DNA from: Hyaloperonospora brassicae
Taxonomy: Eukaryota > Oomycota > Peronosporomycetes > Peronosporales > Peronosporaceae
NCBI GenBank assembly: GCA_947650285.1
Contig: CANTFL010000389.1
Coordinates: forward strand, 310,001-374,000
Length of the DNA stretch: 64,000 nt
Direction of reading: 5' to 3'
How positions within the stretch are numbered: the stretch's first letter is position 1; each line of letters starts with the position of its first letter. Under the pieces are notes generated by a model that was not told where the DNA came from, did no database searches, and worked only from the letters and a program-made list of their open reading frames with translations. This document shows, piece by piece, positions 27,365 to 38,979 of the stretch. A program made the position numbers and the translations under genes.

Positions 27365-29486
27365 CGTCCCTGGAGAGCCTCGGGCGACTACTACCGCCGA
27401 CGCGGCCGACTGGACCAAGCTGCTGCCACAAGACGTCGCGAGTCACATAGACACTCAAGTGGATCCGTGCGATGACCTGCACGCCTTCAGTTGCGGGTCG
27501 TGGCTGAGACAAACTGAGATCCCTGCTGACACGTCAAGCGTATCCCTATCGTATTCCACAGTGGAAGACAACAATGAAAAAGTCCTGAGAGAAGTGATGG
27601 AGCAAGGGCGGCCCTTCGTCGGCGAGCTGTATGACTCGTGCATGAACTTCAGCAACACGAGCAGCGCGACAGCGGACGCGGCATCGGTGGCGTTCTTGTC
27701 GCCAGCGATCAAACAGATTGCAGCTGCGACGAGCAAAAGCGAAGTGTTTCAGCTGGCGGGCAACTTGTCGAGAGCAGGACTTGTGTCTCAAGTCATCAGC
27801 GATACACCAAGCTTTGCCTTTTTTACGGAGCTTCGTGTATTGGCAGATGCTAAAGAAGCGACTACGTATTCATTGTACGCGTCCCAGACGGGTCTGTCGC
27901 TGCCCGATCCGCAGTATTACATGGACCGCACACAGTTCGACTCAATCAGTGACGCCTTCCATGCGTACGTCGTGGAATTGTTTTCGCTGGTCGGCTGGGA
28001 TTCACATGAAGCAGTGTCGCAAGCTTCCTCGGTGATTGCGTTTGAACAAGCACTTGCACCGTTGTTCGTGCCGAAAGAAGATTTGCAAGATCTGGAGGCA
28101 ACATACAACCGCATGAGTGTGGCACAAGCCGCTGACAAGTACCCGCTCATATTCGCACAGTTCGTGAATGGAACGGGGATACTGGAGAACCTTGTATCTC
28201 GGAACGCTAGTGTGATTGTCCGAACGCCTTCGTTCTTTGATCGCGCCGAGGAGCTCGTGACTGGAGATTCGGTGTCGCTCGACACTTTGAAAGCCGTGCT
28301 CACGTATCACTACATCAGCTCTCGAGCACGCTTCCTGAGTGATTCGTTCGTTCAGGCTTCTTTTTCCTTCTTCTGGCAGACGCTTCGAGGCCAAAGGACG
28401 CGTGCTCCACGATGGGGGGTGTGCCTTGAGCGGGTTACCGACAACTTTCCTGATTTGGTTGGAAAATACTTTGCGCTCCTTCGTTTCGACAACGTTAGTG
28501 AGCTACTTGCGAACAAGCTCGTGACGCAGATTCGAGCATCGTTTGAGGAGAATCTCATGCATGCGGATTGGCTGGACGAACCTACTCGACAAGGTGCTCT
28601 CGAAAAATTGGGCAAAATGGCTAGCCTCATTGGGTATTCGAATGTGTCCGAACACTTTCCGTACGAACTAGACGGCAAGGCACCACTTGCCGAAAATATG
28701 CGGATCCTCAAGGAGCATGTCTTTGATCAAGACGTGGCACGGATCGGTGGCCGAGTGGACCGCAACGAATGGTTTGAGTCAGGGGCTCAAGTGAATGCCT
28801 ACTACCAGCTCTTATCAAACCAGGTTATCATTCCTGCTGGCATTCTCCAGCCGCCTTTCTTTGCTCGTGATCAAGACCCTGCATGCAATTTCGGGTCGAT
28901 CGGAAGCGTGATGGGGCACGCACTCATGCATGGTTTCGGCTCGTCTGGAAGATTCTTTGATGGCGATGGCAATTTGCGCGACTGGTGGAGCAATAGCACA
29001 TCGATGGAGTTCTTACAGCGGACCGATTGTTTCGTGAAGCAGTACAATGAGTTTGCAGTGATGAGCGCCACGGATCAAAACAAAGTGCTGGGTCACGTCA
29101 ACGGCAATTACACTTTGGGTCAGAACATCGCGGACAACGGTGGCCTCACGTTGTCTTTCCGCGCGTATCAAGCCTACATCGCCGAGAAGGCCAAAGAAGT
29201 GAGCAAAGTCAACAACGAAGTTGAAGCAACAGCCGTTTCGAAAAGCCAGACCGAGCCTGACTTGCCTGCCGATGTGGCTGAGAAGCTCTTCTTCATCTCG
29301 TTCGCCCAGAGTCGATGCTCAAAGGAGAGCGACGCCAGCATGGTTGAGAACTTAGCCGCTTACCCGCACTCGCCCGACCAGTGGCGCATCAATGGAGCTG
29401 CAAGCAACTCGCGCGACTTTGCACGCGTCTTCTCGTGCCCTGCTGGTTCACGCATGAACCCAACGACAAAGTGTCAGCTGTGGTAG
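27126..29486 (+). CDS. M13-family (neprilysin-like) peptidase homologue, copy 1; predicted inactive
   Basis: M13 enzymes are zinc endopeptidases with a type II membrane anchor and an extracellular catalytic domain. This 786-residue frame has a hydrophobic segment at about residues 59-77 (GSLGMLLVAAVLPVVRG), an M13 N-terminal domain starting near DPCDDLHAFSCGSWL, and a C-terminal domain with VNAYYQLLSNQ, ILQPPFFARD and the end motif FSCPAGSRMNPTTKCQLW. The zinc motif HExxH reads HALMH (H598, A599, H602), so the catalytic glutamate is missing. The third zinc ligand, E in ENIAD, is Q666 in GQNIADNGG. The fold appears kept, including cysteines and potential N-glycosylation sites. I infer a secreted or membrane pseudopeptidase. 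Start is uncertain: ATGs at 27,126, 27,189 and 27,300 are in frame; the last gives a clean signal peptide. The ATG conserved with the paralogue (27,089) is out of frame. Confidence 0.9.
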   Translation: MQTFLRTSVVPYRRTIEERKTMDSHSASCKEVRGLQEEDAEAAPSPSRLHRKSGAAWTMGSLGMLLVAAVLPVVRGGTPDVPGEPRATTTADAADWTKLLPQDVASHIDTQVDPCDDLHAFSCGSWLRQTEIPADTSSVSLSYSTVEDNNEKVLREVMEQGRPFVGELYDSCMNFSNTSSATADAASVAFLSPAIKQIAAATSKSEVFQLAGNLSRAGLVSQVISDTPSFAFFTELRVLADAKEATTYSLYASQTGLSLPDPQYYMDRTQFDSISDAFHAYVVELFSLVGWDSHEAVSQASSVIAFEQALAPLFVPKEDLQDLEATYNRMSVAQAADKYPLIFAQFVNGTGILENLVSRNASVIVRTPSFFDRAEELVTGDSVSLDTLKAVLTYHYISSRARFLSDSFVQASFSFFWQTLRGQRTRAPRWGVCLERVTDNFPDLVGKYFALLRFDNVSELLANKLVTQIRASFEENLMHADWLDEPTRQGALEKLGKMASLIGYSNVSEHFPYELDGKAPLAENMRILKEHVFDQDVARIGGRVDRNEWFESGAQVNAYYQLLSNQVIIPAGILQPPFFARDQDPACNFGSIGSVMGHALMHGFGSSGRFFDGDGNLRDWWSNSTSMEFLQRTDCFVKQYNEFAVMSATDQNKVLGHVNGNYTLGQNIADNGGLTLSFRAYQAYIAEKAKEVSKVNNEVEATAVSKSQTEPDLPADVAEKLFFISFAQSRCSKESDASMVENLAAYPHSPDQWRINGAASNSRDFARVFSCPAGSRMNPTTKCQLW

Positions 29487-29538
29487 ATTTGCTCCGGTAT
29501 GCACGATGAGAGTCGTTCCGTAGGTCTTTCTACTAGTT

Positions 29539-30755
29539 CTACACGATAAGAGAGCTGCTCTGCTTTTCAATCAGCTTGACTTTTGCCTCTGCGTCATCAT
29601 CATCATCTATCAGTTCGTTCGCCAGCCCAAAGCAGCGCTTGTCCTCATTCTTGATCAGGCCGCGGTCGTACGAGCGCACTTCGCCACCACGCTAGAAACG
29701 GTAGCGATCTGCATTGAGCAACTCGTTTGTGGTGCGGTTGCGAATCGTGAGGATGATGTGAAATACCATCAGCTGAGCCACCGGAAGCAGCACCAGCAGG
29801 AGGTACATCACGCTCAAGACTGCGAAGATGCGCATCTCGTGATGATAACGCCAAAGTAAACACAGCACGTACTCCATTCCAACTAGGTCCACGGCTAGGA
29901 AAGTAACGAAGATCAGGAATGCTGCGTAGTTATCGCGATACACGCAATTGTCGACAAATGGGCAGCTACATGAACACAAGTCACAGCTTCGTCAATCGCG
30001 CATGTCCATCATTCCAGCAATGGCAATTTACTCATCACTCACTGATGATCAAGAACAGGAACACACGTCTTGCAAATCCGGCAGTGCTTCGAGCGCAACG
30101 GTCGCTGAATGTGGCACGTGTGACACAGCGGGCGCTCTATGCATTCCCGCTGAGCACGAACGCTCACACTTTCTCCGCGTTTGTCTTCCTCTTTGTCGTC
30201 ATCGTTTCCGCGAATTAGGGCTTCTGTGACCTCATTGTACGCTATCGCATACTTCTCATCGTCGTCACAAGCACTTCCAGGCCTGGTGGTCACAGCGCGG
30301 TAGAAAAAGTACCACGTCACGGCATTCCACACCAGGTGCGGCACCATCACATTGCGTCTGTCTGGCATAGCTGGCAGCCCAACAAACCGATACAAGAGCG
30401 AGATAATCACCGCATTGAGCACTGTGGAGTGGTATGGCGCCCGGTGCCTGCATCACACCACCACGTAAAGGCCGCAATGTTCGACGCCGCATCGCGCAGC
30501 TTACGCAATTCAATGCACAGCCGTATCTCCATCCACGTCCACGAGCGTCACACCAGCTCCGTTTCGCACGTAGGACAGCACAACCAGCGGATGTCCGTTA
30601 TGCGCAGCCACGAGCAACGGTGAGCGATGTGTTCGTGCATCGCACGGCTCGACGCCGAGTTGCAACGCCACTGCCTTTACTGCACTCAAGTTACCAGCTG
30701 CACAGGCCCAAAGACTCGGATGCAGTTGAGCTCTGCCATCTTTCGATACACGCAA
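29539..30755 (-). pseudogene. ankyrin-DHHC palmitoyltransferase, copy 1; frame-broken
   Basis: DHHC enzymes S-palmitoylate cytosolic cysteines of membrane proteins. Exon 1 (to 30,043) carries two membrane segments and the cysteine-rich domain CHTCHIQRPLRSKHCRICK; a GT-AG intron at 29,966-30,042 (77 bp) splits the active site, and splicing restores DHHCPFVDNCVYRDNY. Exon 2 adds two more membrane segments and the TTNE (TTxE) motif. An in-frame TAG follows at 29,692-29,694 after DADRYRF-type sequence; the same frame stays open to 29,539 with a plausible charged tail. Upstream, ankyrin-like sequence (30,510-30,755, SLWACAAGNLSAVK and SPLLVAAHNGH) is in another frame. Compared with copy 2 there is an extra 1-nt deletion near 30,445-30,460. 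It lies tail-to-tail with the peptidase gene, stop to stop about 50 bp. Probably a pseudogene, or a gene with unrecognised splicing. Confidence 0.7.
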
Positions 30756-30941
30756 TTACCAGTGTACCCCTCACTTGACTGCGGCGTTGCAATAGCATCG
30801 ACTAGCTTGCTGAGGTGCCTGATGAGCGATCCTATGGCCCTGAGTATCTCGCCGTTCACGCGCGACTTCGTCGCCGTATTGATCTAAGAACTTCCAGACT
30901 GCACAAACTATTCCAATGTTTGCGTTTTCAGCAGACAAAAA

Positions 30942-31166
30942 TCAGTTACTGATCAGCGCCATTGACTGGTGCTCAAGACAAGGAAAGCGTGTCAGCAGGA
31001 GGGCAATTCCGCCTGAGACCGTTGCAATCGTAGCGCTGTTCCGCTTGTAGATCCCTTTTCTTCCGTAACAGCAACCGAAGGTGCAGTACGAAGGAGAAGT
31101 GCTGTGAAAGGAATTCAGTGGAACAGACAAATTATGGTGGACATGACGCTTGTTGTAGTCTTTGTG
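30942..31166 (-). pseudogene. fragment of a third module ORF, copy 1
   Basis: An open stretch on the minus strand contains YCTFGCCYGRKG, then TIATVSGGIALLLTR, a short hydrophobic segment. It aligns weakly with the better preserved exon at 62,603-62,890 in module 2 (SxxY...CC...TIAT...LLLxR). The C-terminal ends differ, which suggests a frameshift here. No ATG at its start; the frame opens just after a TAG that could be a splice acceptor. Function not recognised. Confidence 0.35.
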
Positions 31167-31226
31167 CTAGCGACAGTCACGTGGTAGCCGCCATATGCCC
31201 TTGACTTTTTGGACAGTGTCAATGTA

Positions 31227-31250
31227 AATATTACCGCTGTAAGTAATATT
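31227..31250. other. conserved hairpin in segment B
   Basis: AATATTAC and GTAATATT form a perfect 8-bp stem with an 8-nt loop. The counterpart at 58,045-58,068 has the same arms and a slightly changed loop. It sits about 75-100 bp past the stop codon of the small conserved ORF, so a 3' UTR or processing role is possible. Confidence 0.45.
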
Positions 31251-31325
31251 TCACAAAATACAACAGTAGAACCTTAGCAAGTGATATTCATCCAGATTTC
31301 GCAATCGGACCTGAGCAGGTACTAC

Positions 31326-31511
31326 TTAGCAAGCGGATGATGACATCTGCATATGGACTGTGTCGGTGATATTATCAACTAACGTTCTGCCAACCAGAGC
31401 AAGACACGCTTGAGGTGGTGAATAGAAGCTACAGTACATGTTTGTCTTTGGATAGTGGTGGTAGAAGCTGAAGGTGCAATTTATACCGATGTGTTGAGCG
31501 GTACAAATCAT
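31326..31511 (-). CDS. small conserved ORF, 61 codons, paired with 57,775-57,969
   Basis: A 61-residue frame starting at an ATG and ending MQMSSSAC. It aligns without gaps with the plus-strand 64-residue frame at 57,775-57,969: FYHHYxKTNMYC, a hydrophobic ACLxLVGxTLxD block, and an identical MQMSSSAC end. Substitutions are many but no indel disturbs the frame, which favours coding function. Sequence similarity continues about 100 bp past the stop. No known domain recognised. The orientation is reversed with respect to the module 2 copy. Confidence 0.45.
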   Translation of the reverse strand: MICTAQHIGINCTFSFYHHYPKTNMYCSFYSPPQACLALVGRTLVDNITDTVHMQMSSSAC

Positions 31512-31944
31512 CTCTTTCGGGTTGCGAGCTAGTTTTGGGCTTGTGCTAGCGGCTGCGTGTTTTGTATCTTACCACGCGACGAGCAAATGTTTACTCGACG
31601 TATGTTATCCAACGCTCCAACTTGACACTTACATGCACATGCATGTCTGCATCCAAGGAAGATCATGCACGTTTGGTGGTGTCATACATCAGCGGGTTAT
31701 TCCTGCCAACAGGTCGTATACTCAGTGACGGTATCCTGAATGTCCTTACGAATACGACGTCGTACACATTACTTTGAAGCCCTTAGTTCTTGGATACCAT
31801 CAATCTCGTAGGTGATCGATTCAGCAATCATTCGACTGAAAAAGTCATGCTAACCCAAGACATTGGGGGAAGGCCCTGACTAGACTAATATGTACCTCGA
31901 CTTACAAAGTTGAAATCGCAACCGGTTATGTATTGGTACAAGTA

Positions 31945-32058
31945 GCCGTAGCCCTGCACTAATATTTCATTGCAAACAATTCACACAGATCATAGATCAA
32001 GCAGTGGTGTACTGACAATAAATGCAGGAAGCATTTAACGAAGCAGACTATTCGAGTC
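31945..32058 (+). repeat. segment A, direct copy of 57,645-57,766
   Basis: About 115 bp (GTAGCCCTGCACTAATATTT through AAGCAGACTATT) match 57,650-57,766 in the same orientation with small gaps. In module 2, A immediately precedes B; here B lies 430 bp to the left and is inverted, so a local inversion has occurred. Confidence 0.7.
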
Positions 32059-35000
32059 ACTGACAACATAAAAACTAAAGTTAGGCTTACGCTGAAGAGG
32101 AAGATGGATTGTCGTCGCAACAAAAGCCAAATGCCTTTACCGGACTAACCAAACGCAATTATCCTGGGTATATTGTGGCCAAGCTGTAATAAAATCAATC
32201 TGTTTTTTGAACAGCATATCAGTCTTCTGAATCGGCATTGGATATACCTCAACCCAAACACATTCGATGCCACAAGACTAATTGCACGTGATGGAATCGT
32301 CTTTTCAAATCAAAGAAAGTGGTCAAGCCTTGTCAAATGTGTCCAAATAGGCTCTAACACGCGCCTACTTCAGCTAATGAAGTATCGAATGTTATCTATA
32401 CATTGGAAATCCACCGTAGATCACAACAAACCCTTTATATATATCGCTTTACCTCAACGCCTTGCTGTCAAAAGATGCAACAATCCTCTTTGTAAGGCGC
32501 TCAAAACATTACAATTTACAACCGATAGGTGGTAAGCCACTTATCGCGATAACAAAAATCTGTGATTCGTTACGCGCAAAGACTCCATAGTAAACGATTC
32601 GAAAAACACAAATACAGATACTTTGTAATGTAAAAGATTTGTAGTCCTCCTTTTATTGACGCCGATCAATAAGTTGTGGCAACAGTAGTAAAATCACAAG
32701 CACACGTAGTGATTAATGTGGACAATTATAAGGTGTTGCTTGCGTAAGATAAACCTTCAGTGTGCTGAGACTCCAAGGACACGCCAACGACATTCGGTTT
32801 CTACAAGGGACAAACATGCATTCTATGTCTCGCCCTATATTCTGACTCTGTACCATTCGTAAGCAAGTTATTATGAAGATAAAGCTAGCCGCTGTTTTTA
32901 ACAATGCATAAAATGTATCGTTTTATCGAGCCACAATTACAAACGTGTTATATAGGGATTAAATCTCCCACATGGTCGAGATATCTTCTCATTCGTAGCC
33001 GCGGTCTTATCTTTGTATTCGATAATATTACAAAAACGAAGATGAATCTACTTACTGAGCACGAAAGGGCCGCGACAAGACATTTTCCCAATGAATGTGA
33101 AGTCGCTTTACATCGTCTACCAAACAATGGCGCATGTTCTTTTTTGTGATTCATTATAGATCGTATCTTACGAGGTACGTGTTTATGTTAATTGAGATAA
33201 TTTGACAGATCCGGCATATCAAAAAAAATATGCTGAATCTTCCATCACAAATTTTGTATCTAGACTCCAGCATGGGTCGGAAATTACCATTGAACAGTAC
33301 ACTACGCCCATACAATATGAGAGGATATCATGCGGGTTGCTGCATTCGGTGACGTTTAATTGGGTTCTGGGTATTCTACATCTCCCACATGGCATTTTCT
33401 TCGCTACATAATCACTTGCAAAGGGTATTACATGAAAATGAGAGAAGAGACCGTCCAAGGAGCGCCTGATTGAGGTAAGAAGTTATTTGTTTCTTATTTA
33501 TATCATCGTGAGTATGTGGGGTTTCTGGAATTACCTGACCAAGTCAATCGAACCGTATATATAGTTGTATGATATTGTGCTCGCGTCCCACCTATTAGCA
33601 GAATAGGAACATGAGTCGTTGCAATCGCGGTATCTCGTTACAACGTAACCCTACTGATGTGATGTGTTGAAATAACAATCCAACATATGTGCGAGCCTGT
33701 TTCATCGTACCTTATAGGATGTGCGTGCAGCTGTACCAATAAATTACTCCATTAACCACATGAAGCAGGACATAACCTTGTTGCGACATAATAGAAAAAG
33801 AACAACGAGAAACGTCCACTAACGGCATCATCGTCATCGGTATGGCGTTTGTGGCATCCAAGGCAATCGCAGCGATTATGAAAACGAAAGGTGTCACCTC
33901 TGCGCACTAGACAAGAGTCTAGACAAAGAAACGAAATCATTAGATCCGAAAATTATTAGCCGTAGCAGCGCCCTCTCAATAGCGAAAAATGCGGATAGCT
34001 TTTTAATTAGAAGGAAAGCGAGTACAAATAATAAGAATACCATAGGGATAGTAATACCTTGTAAGGTAACTACAAGATGCGCGAAAACTAATGATATTGG
34101 ATGTAACACGCGGTATTTCGGGGAATGCTACAATCGCTGTGTGGGACAGTTATGCCTGAAGAGTTGCGATCTTTGTTATTTTGTCACATAAAAACCGAAT
34201 TTTCTTTTCAGCATAAGTTGTTCTGTTGCGCGGAGAGCGGCGTTGAGACTAGAGCTTTTCAACTACCGCGCGATTGTCGACGGATTATCGTAGGACTCGA
34301 CTATGTCGAGCACTGGCGTGAAAGCTGCAAAGCTGCAAACGGATGGCGTTTCGTATCCCAATGTCACATGTGGGCGGCGATTCACACAATGTAGCCGTTG
34401 TCGAAAAGGAGCACACACGTATCCAGAGGCACAGCAGAATAATTCGAATGGGTATCGGCGTGCACATCTACCCCGTGTCCAAGTGGATGTTTATATTAGA
34501 TTTATACCATACTTGAAGATCGATTCCGCGATAACTGTTTGTAAATATCGCGAACCGCTTTAATCTCGCATCGAAGTGAAACTTGATATCTATAACGTCC
34601 GCCAAAAGCGCCCCGCAAGGTTGCAGGAGTTGCAATCTGAGGGATCAGGGTCCAACAATGGCAGTAGTATCATGTGTTTAAAGCAAAATAGGTCTGATCA
34701 CAAGCTGATATACTCACAAATAATGGAAGTAAACGATAATTGAAGATGCGCCCTACGCTCTAGAGCCAATTCTAAAAGGCGTCGATCAACGGGCATCGAT
34801 AAGCCGGAATGTCGCTCGAAGCACCGGAGCCATTACAGATGAATCTGATCCTCAAATGAGATCTTCGCGAAGTGACTATATAACGTTGATCAGCAGATGG
34901 TATTTTCTAAAAAACAATTTAAGCTCTTTTTGTGATTTGAAGAAGGCTGCCGAGTTTAGACGAGGGTACATCTTCTACGATATCTACTTTCTCTTATCGT

Positions 35001-38000
35001 ATGAAGCGTTCTAACAATGAAATGATGGTCTTCGCTAGATCATTGCGGTAATACAAGAATGCTTAGTTCATATATCTCACAAGTAATGTGTTAATGCGGA
35101 CTGGGGTACTCCATGCTGTTAATTAATCGCTATACAAAGTACTACCGGCAATCAACTCCTGATTCGACCCGCGAAAATTTGTTGAAATCGATCCAATAAA
35201 ATTGATGATGGGAGTTGCGATCTTCTTCTCGACCTGAATTGCCCAATATGGAAGGCTACTTTGATCCGTGCTTTGTTGTTTAATCTTTTTCTTACCATTT
35301 CTAGCCGTACGTTGAGCTGGCTTTAGCGCTATGGTACGGCCTTAAGATAGGACTATCTCGCTCTGTGTTTGGGATAGCGCTCGATCAAGGCGCAAAATCA
35401 TTTACCCAACGATCTAGTATTTCTCCCCCCGCTCTCTCTTATTTCATTATTAGAACTCCTGATTTAGTGTTCAGGCCACTTGATCCGTCTCACGGTCTTG
35501 ACATCTAATTCTTTTCTTGTGTACCCTATCCAATCGCAGTTGAAATCTTATAAAAATTGCGCGATTTAAGCCAAATATACATGAATCGGTCTTCACGATC
35601 TTCGCCAGCAATATGACATCGGTGTTCTGTGTCTTGGAGTACGCTGACTCTATTAGTTAACATATTAATAAGATCTCGCAGTGTGACGGAGAACATTTGT
35701 ATTGAGCAGAAAACACATAATCTAAGTCGATTAGTCAACTATTTATATACATGGCTAAGATTTCACTATACCGATCCCAAACCGCAGGATTTCTTTCAAC
35801 GAACATTGATTCAATGTAGATCTTACGTTTGTTATTCAAATGTCCGACCTTTGTCGTAGAAATCGCGATCATAATCGCAATATCACACTTTCAATGTATA
35901 TATATCGCAATGAATGAATTATTGCGAGTTTAGCTCGATGAACGTGATTATATCCGAACATCGTAGTTCTACCCAGATTATTAGTAATATACTTCGTTAT
36001 TCAGTTAATAACGCTTAACATCACTTTTTGACGACGCAATTATGCATTTACGACCGGCTCTTTTGATCGAAACTTGTGAAGATTGCCTAGAAAGTCTGAT
36101 CTAACTTATCCTTATTAATTTTTACCCTCAATTGCCCCTAGGTGTCGTTTGTGTATATACATCCAAATCTCCACTGTCGTTGTTGGTACGCAGATGATAT
36201 ATGGTGCCACATTCGTGATCTGTCTCTACTTGGTTCACACAGCATTGCACGAACCTTTCTTAACAAATTTACCAGTCCCAGATTTCTCTCGCAAACGAAA
36301 TCGAGAAAACACCAGTTTGGTATGGACTGGGCAGATCACCGATCTTGTCATTCGGTACATTATTTCGACAGTTAGTTGCCCTATCCCATTATTTACAATC
36401 AATCTCGAATAGATTCCATCAAGTATACGCGCACTTGCCATACATACTGATCTTGATATTGTACGGGAGACTCGTATAGGACCTAAATCCGTATCACATG
36501 TTTCCTAGAATAAGGTCGTTGTACTTGAGACTTCATCAATCGAACATTGGCCCTATCGAACGTTCCAGCAGTATAAGGTCACAAATCTAAATCATGTTCA
36601 TCCTTGGATGTACATAAAAAAATATTTATTGATCTAGTTTGAGTTTATCACGAATAAGAATATATGTAACAGAGCATAAAGGTGAAATAATTGGACATAC
36701 ACATTATCGTTTACTTTGTTGACCCTGACCGCATTGTCTCGTCAACAACGGTGTCAATTTGATGTCATCGATGTTTTTATGCACTTTTAACAAGATTTAG
36801 CCAGAATATTTGTATAAAACAAAGTTGGAATTCTCAAAGCTCTTTCGTATACGTCGATCTACGGACGCGTTTTTATGATTAGCGGTTGTGGCGATTTTGA
36901 TGAGCCCGAGCTTTCGCTTCTCTTATTTACACCGATTGCCGTGACTCCACAAAAAACTTTACGATCGTGATAGTCGCTTAGTGAATTGTTAAGCGACGGC
37001 AGACGTATTAGATGGCAGATGTAATGATTGCGCTTATCGGAAAAATCGATGGAACGGTACAATGTTCGATAGTAGAGTAAGATATGTGCATAGTTTTGAC
37101 GACGCTCGATGATGTGTGCTTGCGCTGCTAGTTCGCGCAATGTTTTGTTCGTTTGGCATGTTCATGAAAGAGCGATTACTCACAAGGTTATAAGTGTTGC
37201 TTCCCCAGCGAGAGACGAGGATTCAATAAAGCCGAGGATCCTTAAAACGCGTGCTGGCGCGTATTGTATACTGTACTTGGCATTGATTTTGACGTGCACG
37301 TGAAACATTTGTTTCAAGCGAGCTCATTTATAAGGTCGGAACCAAAAATGACGATAACGACGTAAGTGACCACGCCTAACATTGTAGCATCATCTTAAAA
37401 CGCTCTTATTTCGTTTTGTACATTCGACTGTGTCACGGTGTGAACCGGTAGAAAACAGAAGGCGAGTAGATAGGATCATAAACGACTTTGACCGCTATGA
37501 GACGGTGAACGAGAATACCATTGGAATCAAGTATGATACGCATTCATTGATGCCTAGATTCAATTCTGCATTGATCGAATTCTAACGATGTGATCCGTCG
37601 TTTATTTGACGAGATGAAGACAGAGACAGATGCAAGATTCAGCATCTCACTTTATCGGTCCACGTACACCGAGTTTCATGTGCGCTCCTGCGCCCTAACC
37701 ATTACTTCGAAAACGAAGTCTAGACCTACGACTCTTCATTCATCTTTTGCGGTATAAAGTGTAAAAAGCGTATACACATGCCATATTCACTTGCCGGTTC
37801 AATTTACACTTACGTGGCAATTCTGGACATAATCGAACATGCAAGTCCAGCAATAGTTCGAAGACCGTGCACAATACGTCTTCTCATAGCGTCTGACCAT
37901 TTTGTCGCAATTCATTATATTTGTGCACTTTTATCCCATTACAAAACAGTTGATTGGCTCGAAGTTACGAAGAGAGTCAAATTCAGTATCGTGATGAGTG

Positions 38001-38960
38001 AGCCGCTCACCACGAACTTTTTATCGTAGCGTAAATGTTTTTGCGAGAAGTAAGCCAAGAGTGACCGCAATACGTCATCTGAGTGATGTCATATTATTGG
38101 ACGATGAAAAAGCAAAGTACCATGGAAAAACGCTTCGGTGAAACCTACCCATATCTATTTTTCGCAAAAATACCGTACTATCTATATCAAGTGTGACGCA
38201 TGTATTGCACCGTCAGTCGTCTGTTTCGATTGTGGCGTATGTCAGATTATCTGTACAAGAAACGTTATAAGTCGACGTGACAAATCTTCGTCAATGGCAA
38301 TTCATATTTTCATACAGTTATCCAGAAAGCTGCAATTCGCAAAATGTACAAGCAATATGACATGTGTTGGATGGACTGAATATTTTTGGTAGCCGTTTAC
38401 ACAAAAACGATCGTATTGGATGGCAAAGTTTTTGTCCTCGTAATATCGACGATAATTTACACGAGCACTTTGCTCATGACTAGCACCTACTTGTCGTGAA
38501 CAAATAAAAATTTTGCAGAAAAATTCAACTACCAGGATCGATTGCTCATACAATATCCTCTGCCATCATCAACATGTTGTGGGAGCGTAAAGATCGCAAT
38601 ATTCTTGTGCTCCCTACTTTTCACTGGAGCCTAGAAAAACAACTATTTGATAAATACATTATTCCTCAGTTTTTTCATTTCGTACTATGTGCACCAGTCG
38701 GAAGGGCAGACTGCACTTATTCATGTGGGCTGTTGTCAGGTAAAATTCGACCTTGTTGTGATGAGGTTAGGGGGAGCGTGTGGAACTCGTCACACGACCA
38801 CGAGTATACTTGTTGGGTGCTTGATACGAGTCCCCCAATATCGAATATAAAACCATGCGTAATATGTAGCTACTTCATCTGCTTGTCCTTCTTGATTTAT
38901 CCGTCTAGCGATGTATGGTACGTATCAATAGACGATGCGGTAACGCACTAACAAGTATCG
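32059..38960. other. AT-rich desert without recognised genes
   Basis: Only short frames with no domain or pairing that would support them. No tandem array, RNA gene or transposon end recognised. Two places (34.2-34.5 kb and 38.6-38.9 kb) are slightly GC-richer with 85-125 codon frames but nothing identifiable. Confidence 0.5.
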
Positions 38961-38979
38961 CATTTCACCCATGTTCGCA

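Larger units (their letters stand above)
31213..31512 (-). repeat. inverted copy of segment B (counterpart 57,785-58,086)
   Basis: About 300 bp whose reverse complement matches 57,785-58,086 at roughly four in five positions by eye. It includes the small ORF and its 3' flank with a conserved hairpin. It lies downstream of module 1, while the direct counterpart lies upstream of module 2. Confidence 0.8.

Noticed and set aside
28002..28394. Minus-strand frames of about 120-130 codons inside the M13 genes (also near 59,243-60,459)
   Set aside because: They lie opposite well supported M13 coding sequence and reflect its codon composition; no domain seen.
29645..29863. Minus-strand 72-codon frame beside the DHHC gene (also 61,309-61,527)
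   Set aside because: Overlaps the DHHC C-terminal exon in another frame; conservation is explained by the DHHC coding sequence.
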